Part shown: in pieces, positions 27,622-42,627 of the stretch | Layout: every line of letters starts with the position of its first letter | How positions within the stretch are numbered: the stretch's first letter is position 1 | Source of the DNA: Paraphysomonas bandaiensis | Taxonomy: Eukaryota > Chrysophyceae | Assembly (NCBI GenBank): GCA_965644295.1 | Contig: CBFFRP010000255.1 | Location: 202,281 to 266,280 of the forward strand | Length of the DNA stretch: 64,000 nucleotides | Direction of reading: 5' to 3' | Position numbers and translations under genes: made by a program | Notes under the pieces: model-generated | Databases searched by the model: none | Seen by the model: the letters and a program-made list of their open reading frames with translations, nothing else | Told to the model about the DNA's origin: nothing

Positions 27622-29994
27622 TTAAGATACAGCATTACCTAGCTCTCTAGTCAGTGCCTCGGACAACTTCAACGAAAGCTTCCGGAATTCTTCCGTTCTT
27701 TTCTTCATCATTTCTTCAATCTCAATATCTTTTTCATTTACCTACAAACATCATGATGAATGCTCCTATTATGGTAGGACTGTAGTTACATACCTTGTGC
27801 TTTAACCTCTCACATTCATTGTTCGCCTGATTTAAAGCACTTTGCAGCGAAGTAATTTTTTCTTCATTATCCGATACTCTGCATAAGTAGCATAACACAA
27901 AAAATTTATTCAACCCCAGCACAACACCTTCGGTCCAAAGAAACACACTCTTTAGCATGCTTATCACATTCCGACTCCGCAGCCTGCAGCTTTTCTCTCA
28001 GTGATCTATTCTGCGTTCTCATCTCCTTTTCTTCTTCCTATTGAATTCAATAAGCACGTATATCGCTATTTCGGCATCTACACTCACTCTACAAATAGTC
28101 AAAGAGTTCTGCAAGTCATCAAGTTGCCTCTTATGATCGCTACGCATTCCCTGTCATAAAACCGTTAGTAAAAAATGTATAAACAACCAATATAGCTAAC
28201 ACCTTAATATCATCAAGCATTCCCTGACAGCGAGCTTCGTAATCATTTCTTACAGCGTAAGCTGCTTCCAACCTGATCAAAATCACTTACAAAGGTACAC
28301 AATTTAGAAAATATACGAACCGCTGCTTGAGATCGTCTATCATTTTCTCCGCCCTCGTACGCTCACTTTCTCGAGCAGAAGCAGCAGACTCCTCGCACCT
28401 AAAAATATTAATTACTAGAGAGGACATAATATATAATAGTGGTATTACTTCTGAGTAATCTGTAATTGAAGAGTGGACAATTCAGCACAGCTCTCTGAGT
28501 ACTTTTCCTGCGCAAACCAAATAGTCAAAAGTTATTCCTCAGAGCACTCAAACCGTACGTTTATAAGGGCAACTTCGTTCGAAAGAGAGGAAATTCTCTC
28601 CGCTGCTGCAGCAGTGCTCTCCGCCGCTGCTTTGCGTACTTTATTTATTTCTTCCAAACACCTGCTCTGCTCTGTAGCGAGGGCAGCCTCAGCTTGACTA
28701 CGAGTACGTTCCAGCTCACTCTCAGCAGCTTCCGCGCGCTCTTTCGCCCTAGAGACAAAGAATAACTACCAAATATGATCACATATTTGTGAGGCTATAA
28801 CCTATCAAGCGCTGCCGTCGCTGCATGTGCCTCCGCTGCCGCTTTAGACTCCTGTAGGAAGCAGACATGTTACTTTATATCGTAGAATGAGGAATATCAA
28901 ATTCACACTTTGATAGTGAGGTCAGAACATTTAGACTGCAATGCTCGTAACTCCTCATGCAGAGCGTCAAGCTCCTCTTGCGACTGTCTCTGCATGCGTT
29001 CGAGCTGTATCTGTAAGTGGTCTATACTGTCTCTAGCTTTTCGGAGGCGCTCTCGAAGGGCATCCCTCTCTGCAGCACAGGCCTTCACCTCTGCGCTCAT
29101 GTCCGCGATTTCTTTTTTATATTGTTCCGCTGCTTCTTCCCGCTCTCGACCCCATGCTTCTTGAGCCACCGCAAACTCGTTCATTTGCTCTGAAATGCGA
29201 AGTTTAGCGGCCCGAAGTGCTTCATCCAGCTCATTAATCTTGTGCTGATCTCGCAATGTGAGTTGCTCTAAATCTGTAATGCGTATAGCAGACGCATCTA
29301 GCTGGCGTTGAGCATCTGCAAATTTTCTCACTTCAACGGACAACTGCTGCTTGAGGCGTTCATTTTCCCTTTTCAAATCCGCAATGCACTTCTCAAAGTC
29401 TGGTTGCGGTGGCTTCTCAGGAGGAGGGGGCGTGGGGGGACGTGGCTCTTCCTGCCGATACAGGCCATTATTCCATTTATCTACTTTATCGAGTACTTCG
29501 CCGCTAACTAAGTTCCCAGCAAGTAATATTACCAAGGGGGTTGATCGACCCCTGAATGCAGCTTCAAACGCCATTGCACCGTCATCACTGATTTGGTTCC
29601 ATCTTAAATCTATGTGCCTCAGCGTTTTATTCCCAATAATAACATTCGCAAGAGCGACAGCGCCATCGTCACAAACTCCATTGTTTCTTAGATCTAGATG
29701 AACAAGAGAAGAGTTCTTTTCGAAGGCACTCGCAATGAATGAAGTTCCTGAAGATCCCAACTGGTTCCACTCTAATGATAGTATCTGAAGACTGTTGTTT
29801 CGTCTCAGCATCTCTGATATGGCCTGTGCGCCTCTACTTCCCAAACAGTTACCTCGAAGGATAAGACGAGTGGTTTTACAGTAGTCTGTGTCTTGTGAAG
29901 AGAGTTTAGCACATAACTTGGCACAGTTCTCATCTCCTATGAACTTATCTATGCACAGCACCTCATCAGATGAGAAACTGAAGAGATCGTTCAT
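27622..29994 (-). CDS. LRRC45: LRRC45-like leucine-rich repeat / coiled-coil protein, 10 exons
   Basis: Exons 29994-28909, 28851-28802, 28748-28559, 28507-28449, 28398-28321, 28272-28203, 28150-28088, 28037-27928, 27878-27794 and 27741-27622 give 636 residues with consistent phases. Ribonuclease-inhibitor-type LRRs occupy about residues 40-165 (LSLEWNQLGSSG, LDLRNNGVCDDG, IDLRWNQISDDG), then a proline hinge (PRPPTPPPPEKPP), then coiled coil to the end. The LEWN, LDLRNN, LDLRWN series and the overall length match LRRC45, which tethers centrosomes or basal bodies. The first exon encodes the LRRs and half of the coil, while the distal coil is split into nine small exons. This points to a lineage with centrioles. 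Confidence 0.82.
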
Positions 29995-30507
29995 TGTGTG
30001 CACTGGAATTATTGTGACAATCTCTCGTAAGTGTGATAGATCGATATCGAGTAAACGAGTAGCTTATGAGGGAGAGCCGTGTATACACCCCTCTGCTGTA
30101 TGACCATATTTAAATCCTACACATCTGGACATACGGAGTCAGAGTACCGGATACATACTCTCGTATCAGCTGTAGATATTGGCACAAAGTATTATCAGAA
30201 AACCCAATTTTTCATCAACCAGATTTCTCCAAACTCAATTTTTAGCACCTGGAAAACACAGTGCTTTCAAGAGATTTTGGGGTACCGGTATCAGAAATCC
30301 CCATATAAAAAAGCACAATTTTCGACGATAGCAGTAGAAAGATGCAAAAGCAAGTGTCATTGCTGTGTACGAGTAGACTATGATGATACTGCATGTAGAT
30401 GCATCTCACTGATGTACAGTAAATAGACGCTATTCTATGCGCATCCGCAGAGGAAATATATTGTATAATAGTTTTCTTCTCCTGTAGACTGATTGCTTCT
30501 TTCAACC
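29995..30507. promoter_or_regulatory. Bidirectional promoter interval, LRRC45-like / CHERP-like genes
   Basis: 513 bp between divergent starts, with CTGCTGTATG at 30093-30102. No gene or RNA is recognised. Confidence 0.45.
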
Positions 30508-32037
30508 ATGGCCAATGAAAGCAGCTGTCTTCCTGCCTCTGCTCCGGCTGATGCCGATACCAAAAATCGAATTAACAAACTTATCGGCTATGTTGTTAGA
30601 AACGGCCAGGAATTCGAAGATATGGTTCGTAAAAAAGAGGAATCTAACCCAAAGTTTAGTTTCCTGCAAGGTGGAGAGCATTCTGCATACTATAAATGGG
30701 CGCTATTCTGCTCTAGGCGCCATTACAGTGATGAGGAGGTTCGTCGAATCGAAGCCTCCCATTGCAATAGACTCAAGGAAGTCCCACCTGGATCACTCGA
30801 ACTCACACCAGAAGATAAGCAGTCGTTTAAGTCCATGCTTGCTAATAATACTGGATCAAAAGAATGTGTGAAAGGACTTAGGAAATGGACGGCTTTACGG
30901 TCACATTCAATGGTGTCTATAGCTGAAGAAATGCAACTCTTTGCAACTACGGTACCATACGGATCAACACCCCAAGCAGTTGTTTTTACAAAACTTCTTC
31001 ATATGGTATACGTAGTGAATGATATATTTTTCAACCGATCCTCTGCTACAATGCGTGGTCCCTATACTGATATTTTAGGAAGTGAATGGGACGCCCCTGC
31101 GGTTGATGTGGTGTCCTGCTTTTATCCCCGACTATCTCAAATAATGCGAGATGCATATACACATGCAGTGGAAGAAAGTGGGAAACAAAAGCTTGTTCGT
31201 ATTATTGATCTATGGGTTGCGAAGGGGTTTTTGGTTGCTGACCAACGCGACACTCTGTTGAGTGCTATGCGGTCATCCGAAGTGCCGCCTCCGCCTTCGA
31301 CCAAGTTGCATTCTCCCTACCCATTGGATCTTCCAGCTCCTCCAGCTCCTCCAGGACCACCTCTTCAGCCTCCTCCTCCACTACAAGTACCTAGTCCAAA
31401 CTTACCGTGCCCTCCTGGACCCTTTGCTGCCGGTGGTCCTCCCCCCCCACCAGGCTTACCCCCACCTCCTGCTCCTCTTTTCAAAGTAGACTTACGCACA
31501 TGCTCAGTGGGAACCATGGTAAATGTCATTAGAGCTGCTCTGGCTGTGGGACAGAAAAAATATTCTCCCTTGCCAGCAACTGCTGCTCATCACACACCCT
31601 CTCCCTATGTTGAGCCTGGCAGACTGGAGGCGAGGGTGGGTGAGTACTACAGGAAAGTTAATAAAGTTTTAGGGAGGGAGGATGTCGACAATCATCAATG
31701 GGGAAGGGGTGCGACCAGAGACAGAAGCGATTCCGTGGATGAGAGCAACATCGCTAAAAGATCTAAATTGAGTGCTCATGAGAGCAGACCAGCAGAAGTT
31801 ATTGCCGACGACAACGTCGGGCACACTATGTTACGAGGTCTTGGGTGGCAGAAAGGAGGTGGCCTTGGTGCGAATGGCTCTGGTGTAGTTGATCCAGTGC
31901 AACCTCAAGGTAATGCCGACAAAAGGGGTGTGGGTGCTGGGAATTCTTCATCTGGGTTGGGCAGTAGTGAATACTTAGAGTATCGTGGAATGATGAGTTC
32001 TGATTACAAAACAAGATTTGCAGATCGCCATAGCTAA
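30508..32037 (+). CDS. CHERP: CHERP-like splicing protein (SURP + CID + G-patch)
   Basis: A single exon of 509 residues. A SURP module (residues about 20-68) has INKLIGYVVRNGQEFEDMV and FSFLQGGEHSAYYKWAL. A CID-like helical domain follows (about 112-250: GLRKWTALRSH, AVVFTKLLHMVYVVNDI). A proline-rich hinge lies at 265-330. A G-patch (about 432-477) reads MLRGLGWQKGGGLGANGSG. This order is that of CHERP, a U2 snRNP-associated factor that contacts the polymerase II CTD through its CID. The usual RS segment is short or missing. It stands out as intronless among multi-exon neighbours and is paired head-to-head with the LRRC45-like gene. The start is the ATG in a ACCATGG context. Confidence 0.9.
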   Translation: MANESSCLPASAPADADTKNRINKLIGYVVRNGQEFEDMVRKKEESNPKFSFLQGGEHSAYYKWALFCSRRHYSDEEVRRIEASHCNRLKEVPPGSLELTPEDKQSFKSMLANNTGSKECVKGLRKWTALRSHSMVSIAEEMQLFATTVPYGSTPQAVVFTKLLHMVYVVNDIFFNRSSATMRGPYTDILGSEWDAPAVDVVSCFYPRLSQIMRDAYTHAVEESGKQKLVRIIDLWVAKGFLVADQRDTLLSAMRSSEVPPPPSTKLHSPYPLDLPAPPAPPGPPLQPPPPLQVPSPNLPCPPGPFAAGGPPPPPGLPPPPAPLFKVDLRTCSVGTMVNVIRAALAVGQKKYSPLPATAAHHTPSPYVEPGRLEARVGEYYRKVNKVLGREDVDNHQWGRGATRDRSDSVDESNIAKRSKLSAHESRPAEVIADDNVGHTMLRGLGWQKGGGLGANGSGVVDPVQPQGNADKRGVGAGNSSSGLGSSEYLEYRGMMSSDYKTRFADRHS

Positions 32038-32679
32038 GCTCACTTGCTTTTTAGTAATCGATGTTGCATGCTGAACTGATATACCACTTAGTTATTAATT
32101 AGTATCTGTATTAATACATAATTATCCCCATTTTGTCTCGAAGAAGTGTTTATTAGCCTGAATCAGGTTCAACAGACCGCTCATATTAACACCAGGAAAA
32201 TATACACATTCAACTACAATATTAGGTTCAAACAGATACCATCACTTCTGAAAATAAGTTATCTTTATAACTTATAACCATGACTTCGCAGCAACTTCAA
32301 GAATTAGGAGTAGTGACATCCAGTCCTCTCAGGGTGGTACCTATCAGTCTATCAGAATGGTGTGCTTATCAGGATGACATTCGCGTCATTTGCACTTGAC
32401 TTGTACTTATAAATGTGATTATGCCAACGGCATCAAAATGCCTCGCGTATACGACAGCAGGGTTTCCACATGCGATATTATTGGCATAATGCAATGTGAT
32501 CTAGAATTTTGTTGCATACATTGAAGCATAGCGATGTTTTTTCTAGTACACAAAATACTAATTTAAAGAACTACGGTATGAATTAATGTCGTTTCATACT
32601 TATATATTTCTTATTAGCAAATTATTATAGTAGGTGCAAAGAACCTTAAAATGATATCACTCGGTTCCATTTAATAATG
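32038..32679. other. Convergent intergenic region
   Basis: About 640 bp, AT-rich, between two converging stop codons. I see no gene, repeat or RNA. Confidence 0.5.
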
Positions 32680-33384
32680 CTACCTTTGATTAATTGCAAA
32701 AAAAGCGACTCCTACAACACTGATAATGCCCATACAAAACCCAGACCCAGCCATCCATTTAAACTTTTTTTGGTCATTTAAGGAACTATCGAGGTGGTGC
32801 TTCGTCTTCCGAAGCTCCTGTAAAAGTAAGTCTCTTTCCCTCCTCGTCGATTCCAGCTCCATATTCATTTGGTCAATAACTACTTTTCGGGCATTAAGTG
32901 CTTCAGTTGTAACTACAGCATTTGCGGATCGTGATACAGCATCATATATCATACCAAACTGATCAGTCTTCGCCATGCGCTCTGCTGTTTGCTTTGCACA
33001 GACTTCGATTTCCACTATCACACCTTCTTTCTTCCTATCTACTAACGCAGATATATCAGCAATATGCTTCTGTAAATGCGCTTTAATAGCATCATCATTA
33101 GCCACAAATGAAGGAAAATACACGTTCATTTCGCGTCTCAGTAATTGAGGTATATCACTTGTAATGTACTCGTTGACAACCTTTCGCGCCATATCCGGGA
33201 CTCTCTCACTGATACGAGAATCACACTTCCTCATAAGATCCGACCATATGTCCCATTTATCGAGCTCTCTCACCCAGAACTCTTTGTTCTGTTGTTTCTG
33301 CAGTTCTTCACGGGCGGCATTCTTCGCTACTTCTATAATCACATTCTGATTTAAAGGGAGAGAAGGGTCTGAATATTCAGGCAT
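32680..33384 (-). CDS. Helical tail-anchored membrane protein, unknown
   Basis: A single exon of 234 residues with ATG at 33384. The sequence is almost wholly helical and rich in charged residues. A probable coiled coil (about 170-205: NMELESTRRERDLLLQELRKT) leads to one hydrophobic segment at the C-terminus (MGIISVVGVAFFAI) followed by only three polar residues. That is the pattern of a tail-anchored protein of the ER, mitochondria or peroxisome. The short segment with little flanking charge does not decide the membrane. No family is recognised. It shares a 295-bp divergent promoter with the TMEM68-like acyltransferase. Confidence 0.75.
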   Translation of the reverse strand: MPEYSDPSLPLNQNVIIEVAKNAAREELQKQQNKEFWVRELDKWDIWSDLMRKCDSRISERVPDMARKVVNEYITSDIPQLLRREMNVYFPSFVANDDAIKAHLQKHIADISALVDRKKEGVIVEIEVCAKQTAERMAKTDQFGMIYDAVSRSANAVVTTEALNARKVVIDQMNMELESTRRERDLLLQELRKTKHHLDSSLNDQKKFKWMAGSGFCMGIISVVGVAFFAINQR

Positions 33385-33679
33385 ATCTCACTCGGGGTGG
33401 TGCAGATAGGAGAACCACTGCACTGGATCATATATATGCTGTGTATATATGTGTGTGTACACGACTCATGATACCATATCCCACTGCGGCATCCCATATA
33501 TGGGATACAGTTATCCCTACTGGAGTACAGCCGTATACCATACTATACCGTACTCCAGCTCATAGGCATCTGCAGATAGATACAGCAGACTCAGGCTAGT
33601 GATGCAACACTCCGCACCCCCTCAGCCCTCTCCCTTGAAAGCACAACCACGTGTTGTCCTGTAGCAATCTCTCTACTTG
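33385..33679. promoter_or_regulatory. Compact bidirectional promoter (295 bp)
   Basis: The shortest divergent gap of the window. It contains an inverted pair, GGAGTACAGCCGTATACC and GGTACTCC-like CCGTACTCC (33521-33560), and the palindrome CCCATATATGGG (33492-33503). Confidence 0.45.
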
Positions 33680-34805
33680 ATGTTATCCTCCCCCCTAGTG
33701 GTTGCAGGCGGGGCCATAGGACTGATATCTCTCTCTCTCCTTCCTAAACTATTAGCATATCAGGAGACAGACTACATCTCATGGGACGACACAGCACCAC
33801 ACTGGTTTGCTAGAGTATACTTTGGAAGCATATTCCGATTCTGTAAGTTCTGGAATGACTTCGAAGTGCATGGGTTGGATAAAGTGCCGTCTAATAACTG
33901 TCTGTTGGTCGGCTATCACAGTCGATGTACACTCGATGTATTCATGGCCACCTCATATATTCGACCATCCACCATAATATCTTACATGTCAGTACGATAC
34001 TGAACAAGTGTTATTGTTTTTCACATTTTTTAGGTTCTATACTGTTCCTGGAATAGAGTGGATGCTGAATGCTCTTGGTTGCTTACCGAATCGAACGAAA
34101 AGACACGGCTCTCCAGAAGAAACCTTTATCAACACAGTTGTTCACGGGAGTAAACCTGTACTTTTGCTACCAGGTGGCGCACATGAGTGTGAAAAAATGA
34201 TGAATGAGCGGTATCAGATAAAGTGGAAAGAGGAGCCTGGCTTTGCCCGCATTCTTCTGCGGTCACCTGACCGTCCGGGAGCTAACACCAGCGTTGTCCC
34301 ATTTTACACTAACAATTGCGAAGAACTCTACTACACTACTCAGTGGTGGCATGATACAAGTGGGCAGTTAATGCGAAATGGGTTGAAGGCGGTACGCCAA
34401 GGAAGCTTCTGGTTAGTACCAGCAATGACTGTTCTCGGCCTGTTTTCTCTAGGATTATTTCTAGTGCCACGCTCAGTCAAGGTAGATCTGTACTTTGGAA
34501 ACCCTGTTGTTCCTCGACCTAATGAATCGCCGAAATCATTTGCCGCTCGGGTGAGTGATGCTGCGCAGGAGTTAATGGATTCTGTACGTGCCAAGCATCA
34601 ATCTAAAGAATACCAGGATACTGAGAGGACTAGAGTATCAAAGTACTTGCGCTATCCACTTTACGGTATATATATAATTGTTCAAAATTCTGCGATAGCT
34701 CTAGGTATTATATTCGTGAATATATGCATATTACCCTTTGCTATGCTACTACAATTTGTGTCGAAAATGTTTTTTAGAAAAGCCACACATTCTAAATCAG
34801 CTTAG
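33680..34805 (+). CDS. TMEM68/DGAT2-like membrane acyltransferase
   Basis: Exons 33680-33987 and 34034-34805 (46-bp intron, phase 2) give 359 residues. A hydrophobic N-terminus precedes the acyltransferase core. YHSRCTLDVF fits an HxxxxxD block I with the spacing of TMEM68-type enzymes. LLPGGAHECEKM matches the PGG substrate block, and FARILLRSPDRPGANTSVVPFY follows. Two C-terminal hydrophobic segments (about 235-255 and 315-345) would anchor it in the ER. TMEM68 relatives make triacylglycerol or alkyl/ether lipids. Substrate choice cannot be read from the sequence, and a lysophospholipid acyltransferase is the alternative. Upstream of the start, TTGATG is not a better initiation site. Confidence 0.82.
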
Positions 34806-36559
34806 GTATGTAGTGTGGTGTGAGCTGGCATCTTAGACAGCCACAGTGTGTAATCAATGAATATAAGAACGACTTTACATTAAAGACTGTACTGAATTAG
34901 TCAACTGGCGTTATAACTACATTAGAGAATAGAAGTCATTTAGATGATATATTTTCTCACTGTCCATTTTTTCTAAGGCGGGAGGCCAAACATAGTTGCA
35001 TTAGAAAAGAAGAATGCCCAACATATAGTAACTAAATTGTGATCAGCACACGATATTTTGTTGAAGTACGTCAAGCTATAGTAACTTTTTACTTAAAGAG
35101 TACACCGCTAAAAGTATAATATCTGCTCGTATCCCACTGGTGTTCAACTCTCTACTTCCTTCCAGGATTTTTCTCTGCTACTGGCTAAAAATGAACCTTC
35201 CCCCACCAGTAAATCAAAACTTTTTGCAGGGCCTTCACCCACATATAAGGGAAGGCCACCAAAGCATTATATCACAGTTCTCGCTCAATAAAGTCGGACT
35301 CACACCTTTTCATGGTGTTCTGGAGATTAAGTACCTAACGTAAACCGAATACATAGTCAACAGATAATTTTCTGTCGACTCATAGCCAAATGCTTGTGTG
35401 GTACAAGAGGACACAAGCAACTTTCTAAGTGTTTTATAGTAGGATATTAAAGTTAATCACTGACTCTTAAACGCCTATTGCTAATATAAAGACATTCACT
35501 AATCACAGTTCTGTGACGCACTCGTTGGAACGAGTGCCCTAAAGTTTTAATCGTTACTTTTTGAGCCCAATGCTGCAAATTTTTCATGACCATATTTCAA
35601 AAATACAAGATAACGGGGAATATTTTCAGACTGATACGATATTGGAGCTCAATACTGTCACTAAGCTGAATTCGGTAACAAGAGGATAGATTCTGATTCT
35701 AATATGGTTTTAAGATAAGTTAGTCCTGCGAATTTCATTATGACACCGAATGCGTGTATTACATGATGCAGAAGAAAGAACTGCCACACTACGGAAGCTT
35801 AGTGCTTCAAAAGCATTTCATGTCCCTTGTACCACTACCTGTCATAAGTAGCTAGAAACTACAGTGTGTTTCATTAATAGTAATATATATATATTTAAAG
35901 TGATATTATATTGCATCTAATCATGTGTTGTCTGTGTATAATATATAGTTACACGTTGATGTGAGATTTTCATAAGTATTATTACAGTAGATTTATTATA
36001 TATTTTTTCTTCTTGATATAATATGTAAACTTTTGTCAAGTAGTGTTGAGATTAAAAATTATAATTTTGTCTTGAAAGTACGTTGTGTGTAAGCAAGGTT
36101 CAGGTTTACGAGCAATGCAAGGTCAATTTTGCTCAGTGTAATGTCCAATTCTATCATGGTAGCAAAGGAAGAAGACAATCAGTTGCTGAAGTTTGACAAG
36201 TGTCAAGCTGATGTATCATGTATCAGCAGCTCTGAAGTGTCCAATTCGGACTCTGTGAAACTAAACTTCACAGAAAGGAAGCCATTCCCCAAATGGACAC
36301 TCAAAAGTACCAACAGTGATATCAGTCAAGTAGAAAGGTGTTGTTCAGCCGGGATAATATATTAAGACTGATTTCTATTTAAAACTGCTGCTTTCTAGCT
36401 AACTAAATGTGCGAGGGTTTTAAAATAACAAATACATCAACTAGTAGTCCTTAGATTAATAAGTGTATAAGTGTGATACACATGATATTTAATTTGGAGT
36501 TCAGGACAAAGTGGATACTATATACTTCTACACACAATTCAATGGAAACATCTAAATTT
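34806..36559. other. Convergent intergenic 1.75 kb
   Basis: No supported gene. It contains the degenerate third copy of the SINE-like element at 35282-35501. A 70-codon open frame near 36140 has no recognisable feature and is left out. The remainder is AT-rich. Confidence 0.55.
35282..35501 (-). mobile_element. SINE-like retroposon copy C, internally deleted, 220 bp
   Basis: Flanked by the 11-bp direct repeat ATCACAGTTCT (35271-35281 and 35502-35512). It keeps both element ends: CGCTCAATAAAGTCGGAC at the left and GCCTATTGCTAATATAAAGAC at the right. It also keeps the ATGCTTGTGTGGTACAAG block. The GC-rich tandem-subrepeat core is gone. Divergence from copies A and B is clear, so this is the oldest of the three. 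Orientation is opposite to copy A. Confidence 0.78.
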
Positions 36560-39377
<2,818 letters not shown>

Positions 39378-39776
39378 TTGTTTGAGTATAGTTGATTTAA
39401 GAGTTCATGCGGATGTTAATGATACTCATCTAATCTGAGGAACAAACCACCCCCACCCATACACACATATGCATATAGGACCGTACACATGCACATCTGT
39501 ACATGTGTACTGACATATAGTAGTACAGTACAGAGGTACATATATACATAAAATTGGCAGAACTGAAAACTGTTGGCGGTTATTTGTATGAATGTTGTTG
39601 CTATGTGTTTGAAATCAATGCAAAGGTTGATGTTTGCACTGCATGGTCACTAGAGTATGGTATGAGATGACTTCATGAATGGAATTTTTGTGAATTGTGA
39701 AAATACTTTCATTGGAGGCGTTCCTCTGAGTGGATAATTGGCACTTAGACACTTACAGAATTAGTTGTATCTTGAT
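39378..39776. promoter_or_regulatory. Bidirectional promoter interval, AFG2 / basic protein
   Basis: 399 bp between divergent starts. It includes CA-rich words (ACACACATATGCATATA) and GTAGTACAGTACAGAGG near 39520-39536. Only a loose form of the shared promoter word is present. Confidence 0.4.
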
Positions 39777-41402
39777 ATGGCGAAAAACTCCCCACCAAGA
39801 GTCTCCTCGGGTGGAAGCGTAGATCTGGATGAGTAAGTAGTGGACATGCAGATTTGAATAGTGTATGATATATTTGTGTTAATATAAAGAAATATAAAGA
39901 AGCTGATCGCGAAGCACAAAACACTAAAGAAAAGAAGCCACCTCGACAATGAGGTATCGAGGAACAATCTGTTGTTGAGAAAGTATGATACTTGTAGGGC
40001 TCTTGCTCTTAAAGCGGTATGTTAAACGCACCTTCCTCACAAAGTACTTATCTTTTGATTAGAGAGCGAAGGCGGAAGAGGCGCGCAGAATTAAAAAAAA
40101 TACTGCGAAGATTGCTGAACAAGAAGACAAAGAATTTATGGAGAGGGTATCAAGTGCGAACTTTTCTGTTGATGTGTTAGCTTCTCCTCAACGTGGAAAG
40201 ATGAGACCCAGAAGTGCCCCTGCCACCCGCAACAGTAGGAACACCTCTAATAGCGAAAAAGCGTATGGTCTCTCCCCGCCACCTACCCCTCCGAGTGCAA
40301 CCCCCGTTGTTCCAGGACCTTCTTCTTCACCAATGAGGTCGAGATCTCCTACTGGATCTACTTACAACCCCGACCAGTGGTGGTATGACACACATTTGCA
40401 GGGAAGTGGATCCCGGTCTAAATTACGTCCTAGCTCTGCGAATGGTACGAGAAGGCCAAAGTCAGGGAAGTCTACAAGCAGGACGGGTAAATATGATAAC
40501 GAAATGTCTCGTGAAGAGCTCAAGGACCACTTAAGGGTATGTTGAAACATGCTTAATACAGGGTGCAGTTTTGTAATTGCTTTGGTGTGTAGTCGACTCG
40601 TGGTATGCGACCAAAACGTGTTCCTCCCTCTGTGCATCTCAGAAACTACCGCCAAAAGCAACAGGAGCATCTGGACACCATTGCAGCTGTTGTGATGGAA
40701 GAAGCCTTTGTAATGGAATCTCGGTGCGTTCCACGTATTGATCATTTATTGGCTATATTGACTAGTTGCAGGGCATACGCCTGCGTTGAGGAGGCGAACG
40801 CTTATTGTAAGGCTCTGGGTCTCAAGAGGCGATACAGTGTGTATGCCCGCAATGCACAAGAAAATGCTCATAACAGGACAATGGCCAAGGCAGCGAGTGC
40901 ACCTTTGTTGGGTGTGACTGCGGCGCAAACAAGGGCGGAGATGGAGAAGACCGTAGGAAGTGGAGCTGGTGCACGCATTGAACGCATGATGATTGAAGTG
41001 ATGGGACAACCCGGGGAGCCTACACAGCTGCTATCGCTGAGTAAATTCTACAGCGAGCATGATAAGCTACAAATGGAAGTTCGAAGGCGCAGAAATTTAA
41101 TGCCATCAAACCAACGCGCACAGGAAATGAGAAACGAAAAGGAGGAGGTAAAATCGAAACAGAACAACCTCGTGAAGCGACGGGGCATTAAACAAGGCTC
41201 TATCCAAATGGATGGGGATACGAATATAGCTGCAATCACAAGCAAGAAGAAAAGTAAACATCCAACGGATGTTAAGTTAAGTAAAGCTGAGACGGAGGAG
41301 CATTTAAATAGAATTTTAGCTGAAACTAAGGATGTCACCAAAGTACTGGAAGATCAGCTTCGAGAGCTTCAAACAAGGGGCTGGAACGAAAATATATTGT
41401 AG
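39777..41402 (+). CDS. Basic, Ser/Pro- and Arg-rich protein with coiled coil, unknown
   Basis: Exons 39777-39832, 39890-40016, 40063-40536 and 40593-41402 (introns of 57, 46 and 56 bp) give 488 residues. An N-terminal coiled coil (about 18-90, NIKKLIAKHKTLKKRSHLDN) is followed by a disordered PRSAPA/PPTPP region (105-215). The second half is helical and basic: SVHLRNYRQKQQEHLDTIAAV, EEANAYCKALGLKRRYSVY, and a C-terminal coil ending ELQTRGWNENIL. The ALGLKRRYSVY segment looks folded. I do not recognise the family. A cytoskeletal or flagellar scaffold is possible but unsupported. The first ATG (39777) is followed by a short exon with a strong GTAAGT donor. Confidence 0.72.
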
Positions 41403-42627
41403 TGTTGCCTTATGTGTAGAATGTACATATAGTTGACAGTGTCGTATGACTACTTTCGTGAAATATGCGATTATGGTATGGTTGCTGGTCATTTATTTTA
41501 ATCGAATTCTTTCTGGATTATTGAGCAGAGATTATCTTAATAATAAACTTCATGCGTAGACGCGTAAGGTAGTTCGTTCGATCGCACTGTGTTTGGTTCC
41601 AGAAATGTCATTCGTACAACGAGATGTCACATCATGTAAATTCTAAACAATTACGACATCTAACCACCAATCATACACCATACTCATAACTTGGTACTGC
41701 ACTGAAGATTAGTTTATAGATATTTATCACCCTCAACAAAGTCGGGCTCGCACCTTGTCGTGGTGTTCTGAGGTCTGAGGGATAAGTACCGGAGAGATTC
41801 TCTCTGGGAAACTAACGTGAGCCCCAAACATAGTAGATATTCTTCTGTCCACTCATAGCTGAATGCTTGTGTGGTACAAGGGACACCAATAAGTGTCACT
41901 TGTGTAGACGTCTTTGGGCCCTGACGAATAAACAGGCATCCGGGAATGGGCCCACCTCAAGGGCATCCGGGATAGGGCCCACCTGAAGGGTAACCGGGGT
42001 ATTGGGCTGCCTGCTGAAGTCAAGCATCCGGGATATTCACCTTAAGAACTCAGAGCGTAAGTGGTCGCACCTTGGTGCTTGCGGCGACGCACAAGCAGCT
42101 TCCGTAGCCTTAAAAAAATGTAGGAAGTGTGCATTGATTAGTTACAGGTAGAGGTCTAACTAGTTTGTCTAGCATTCATCTAGCTACTAAGTTGGTGCAG
42201 GTTTTTAAAGCCTATTGCTAATAATAAGACTTTCAATATAGATATTTATCATGCGTAAGAGTTGTAACTTGTAACCTATCAATGTAGCTATAGTCAGGAG
42301 TAATACAGGAGGATAATGGTTATTAGACTTTGATTGATTTTGAAAACTCATACAGCGAATTTTACTGAAGTATACCTCTTTATTTATCGTGTCTGCCCCA
42401 CAGCAAATTTTCATGTATATTATATCTTGGTAGTTCCAGGTTACAATATACTACAAACTGAAAACTGACGTTCTGACAACTATTGAGTATTGAATGCTCC
42501 TTTCTGAGTGCGTACTTAGGTAGACCACTGAGTATATTTATTTCGATCATGAGAGTTAAGCTTGGCGGTGAATAAGATGATTTTAACGGAGCACTGATTT
42601 TTTAAATACAAAAACAATATCACAGTA
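41403..42627. other. Convergent intergenic 1.2 kb
   Basis: Lies between converging stop codons. The middle 507 bp are SINE-like copy B with its flanking duplications. No gene is seen in the flanks. Confidence 0.55.
41730..42236 (-). mobile_element. SINE-like retroposon copy B, 507 bp
   Basis: Flanked by a perfect 15-bp direct repeat TATAGATATTTATCA (41715-41729 and 42237-42251). In + orientation it starts CCCTCAACAAAGTCGGGC and ends AATAAGACTTTCAA, which is the reverse complement of copy A. The GC-rich core has tandem subrepeats of about 26 bp (GGCATCCGGGAATGGGCCC, GGCATCCGGGATAGGGCCC). The self-complementary GCACCTTGGTGC lies near 42070. The only open frames are short and not conserved between copies. 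Confidence 0.85.

Noticed and set aside
36129-36365. 78-codon + strand frame in the 34806-36559 gap
   Set aside because: No motif, no neighbouring exon, and the composition is like the surrounding AT-rich DNA.
41714-41899. 61-codon minus-strand frame at the edge of copy B
   Set aside because: It runs from the element into the target duplication and is not conserved in copies A or C.
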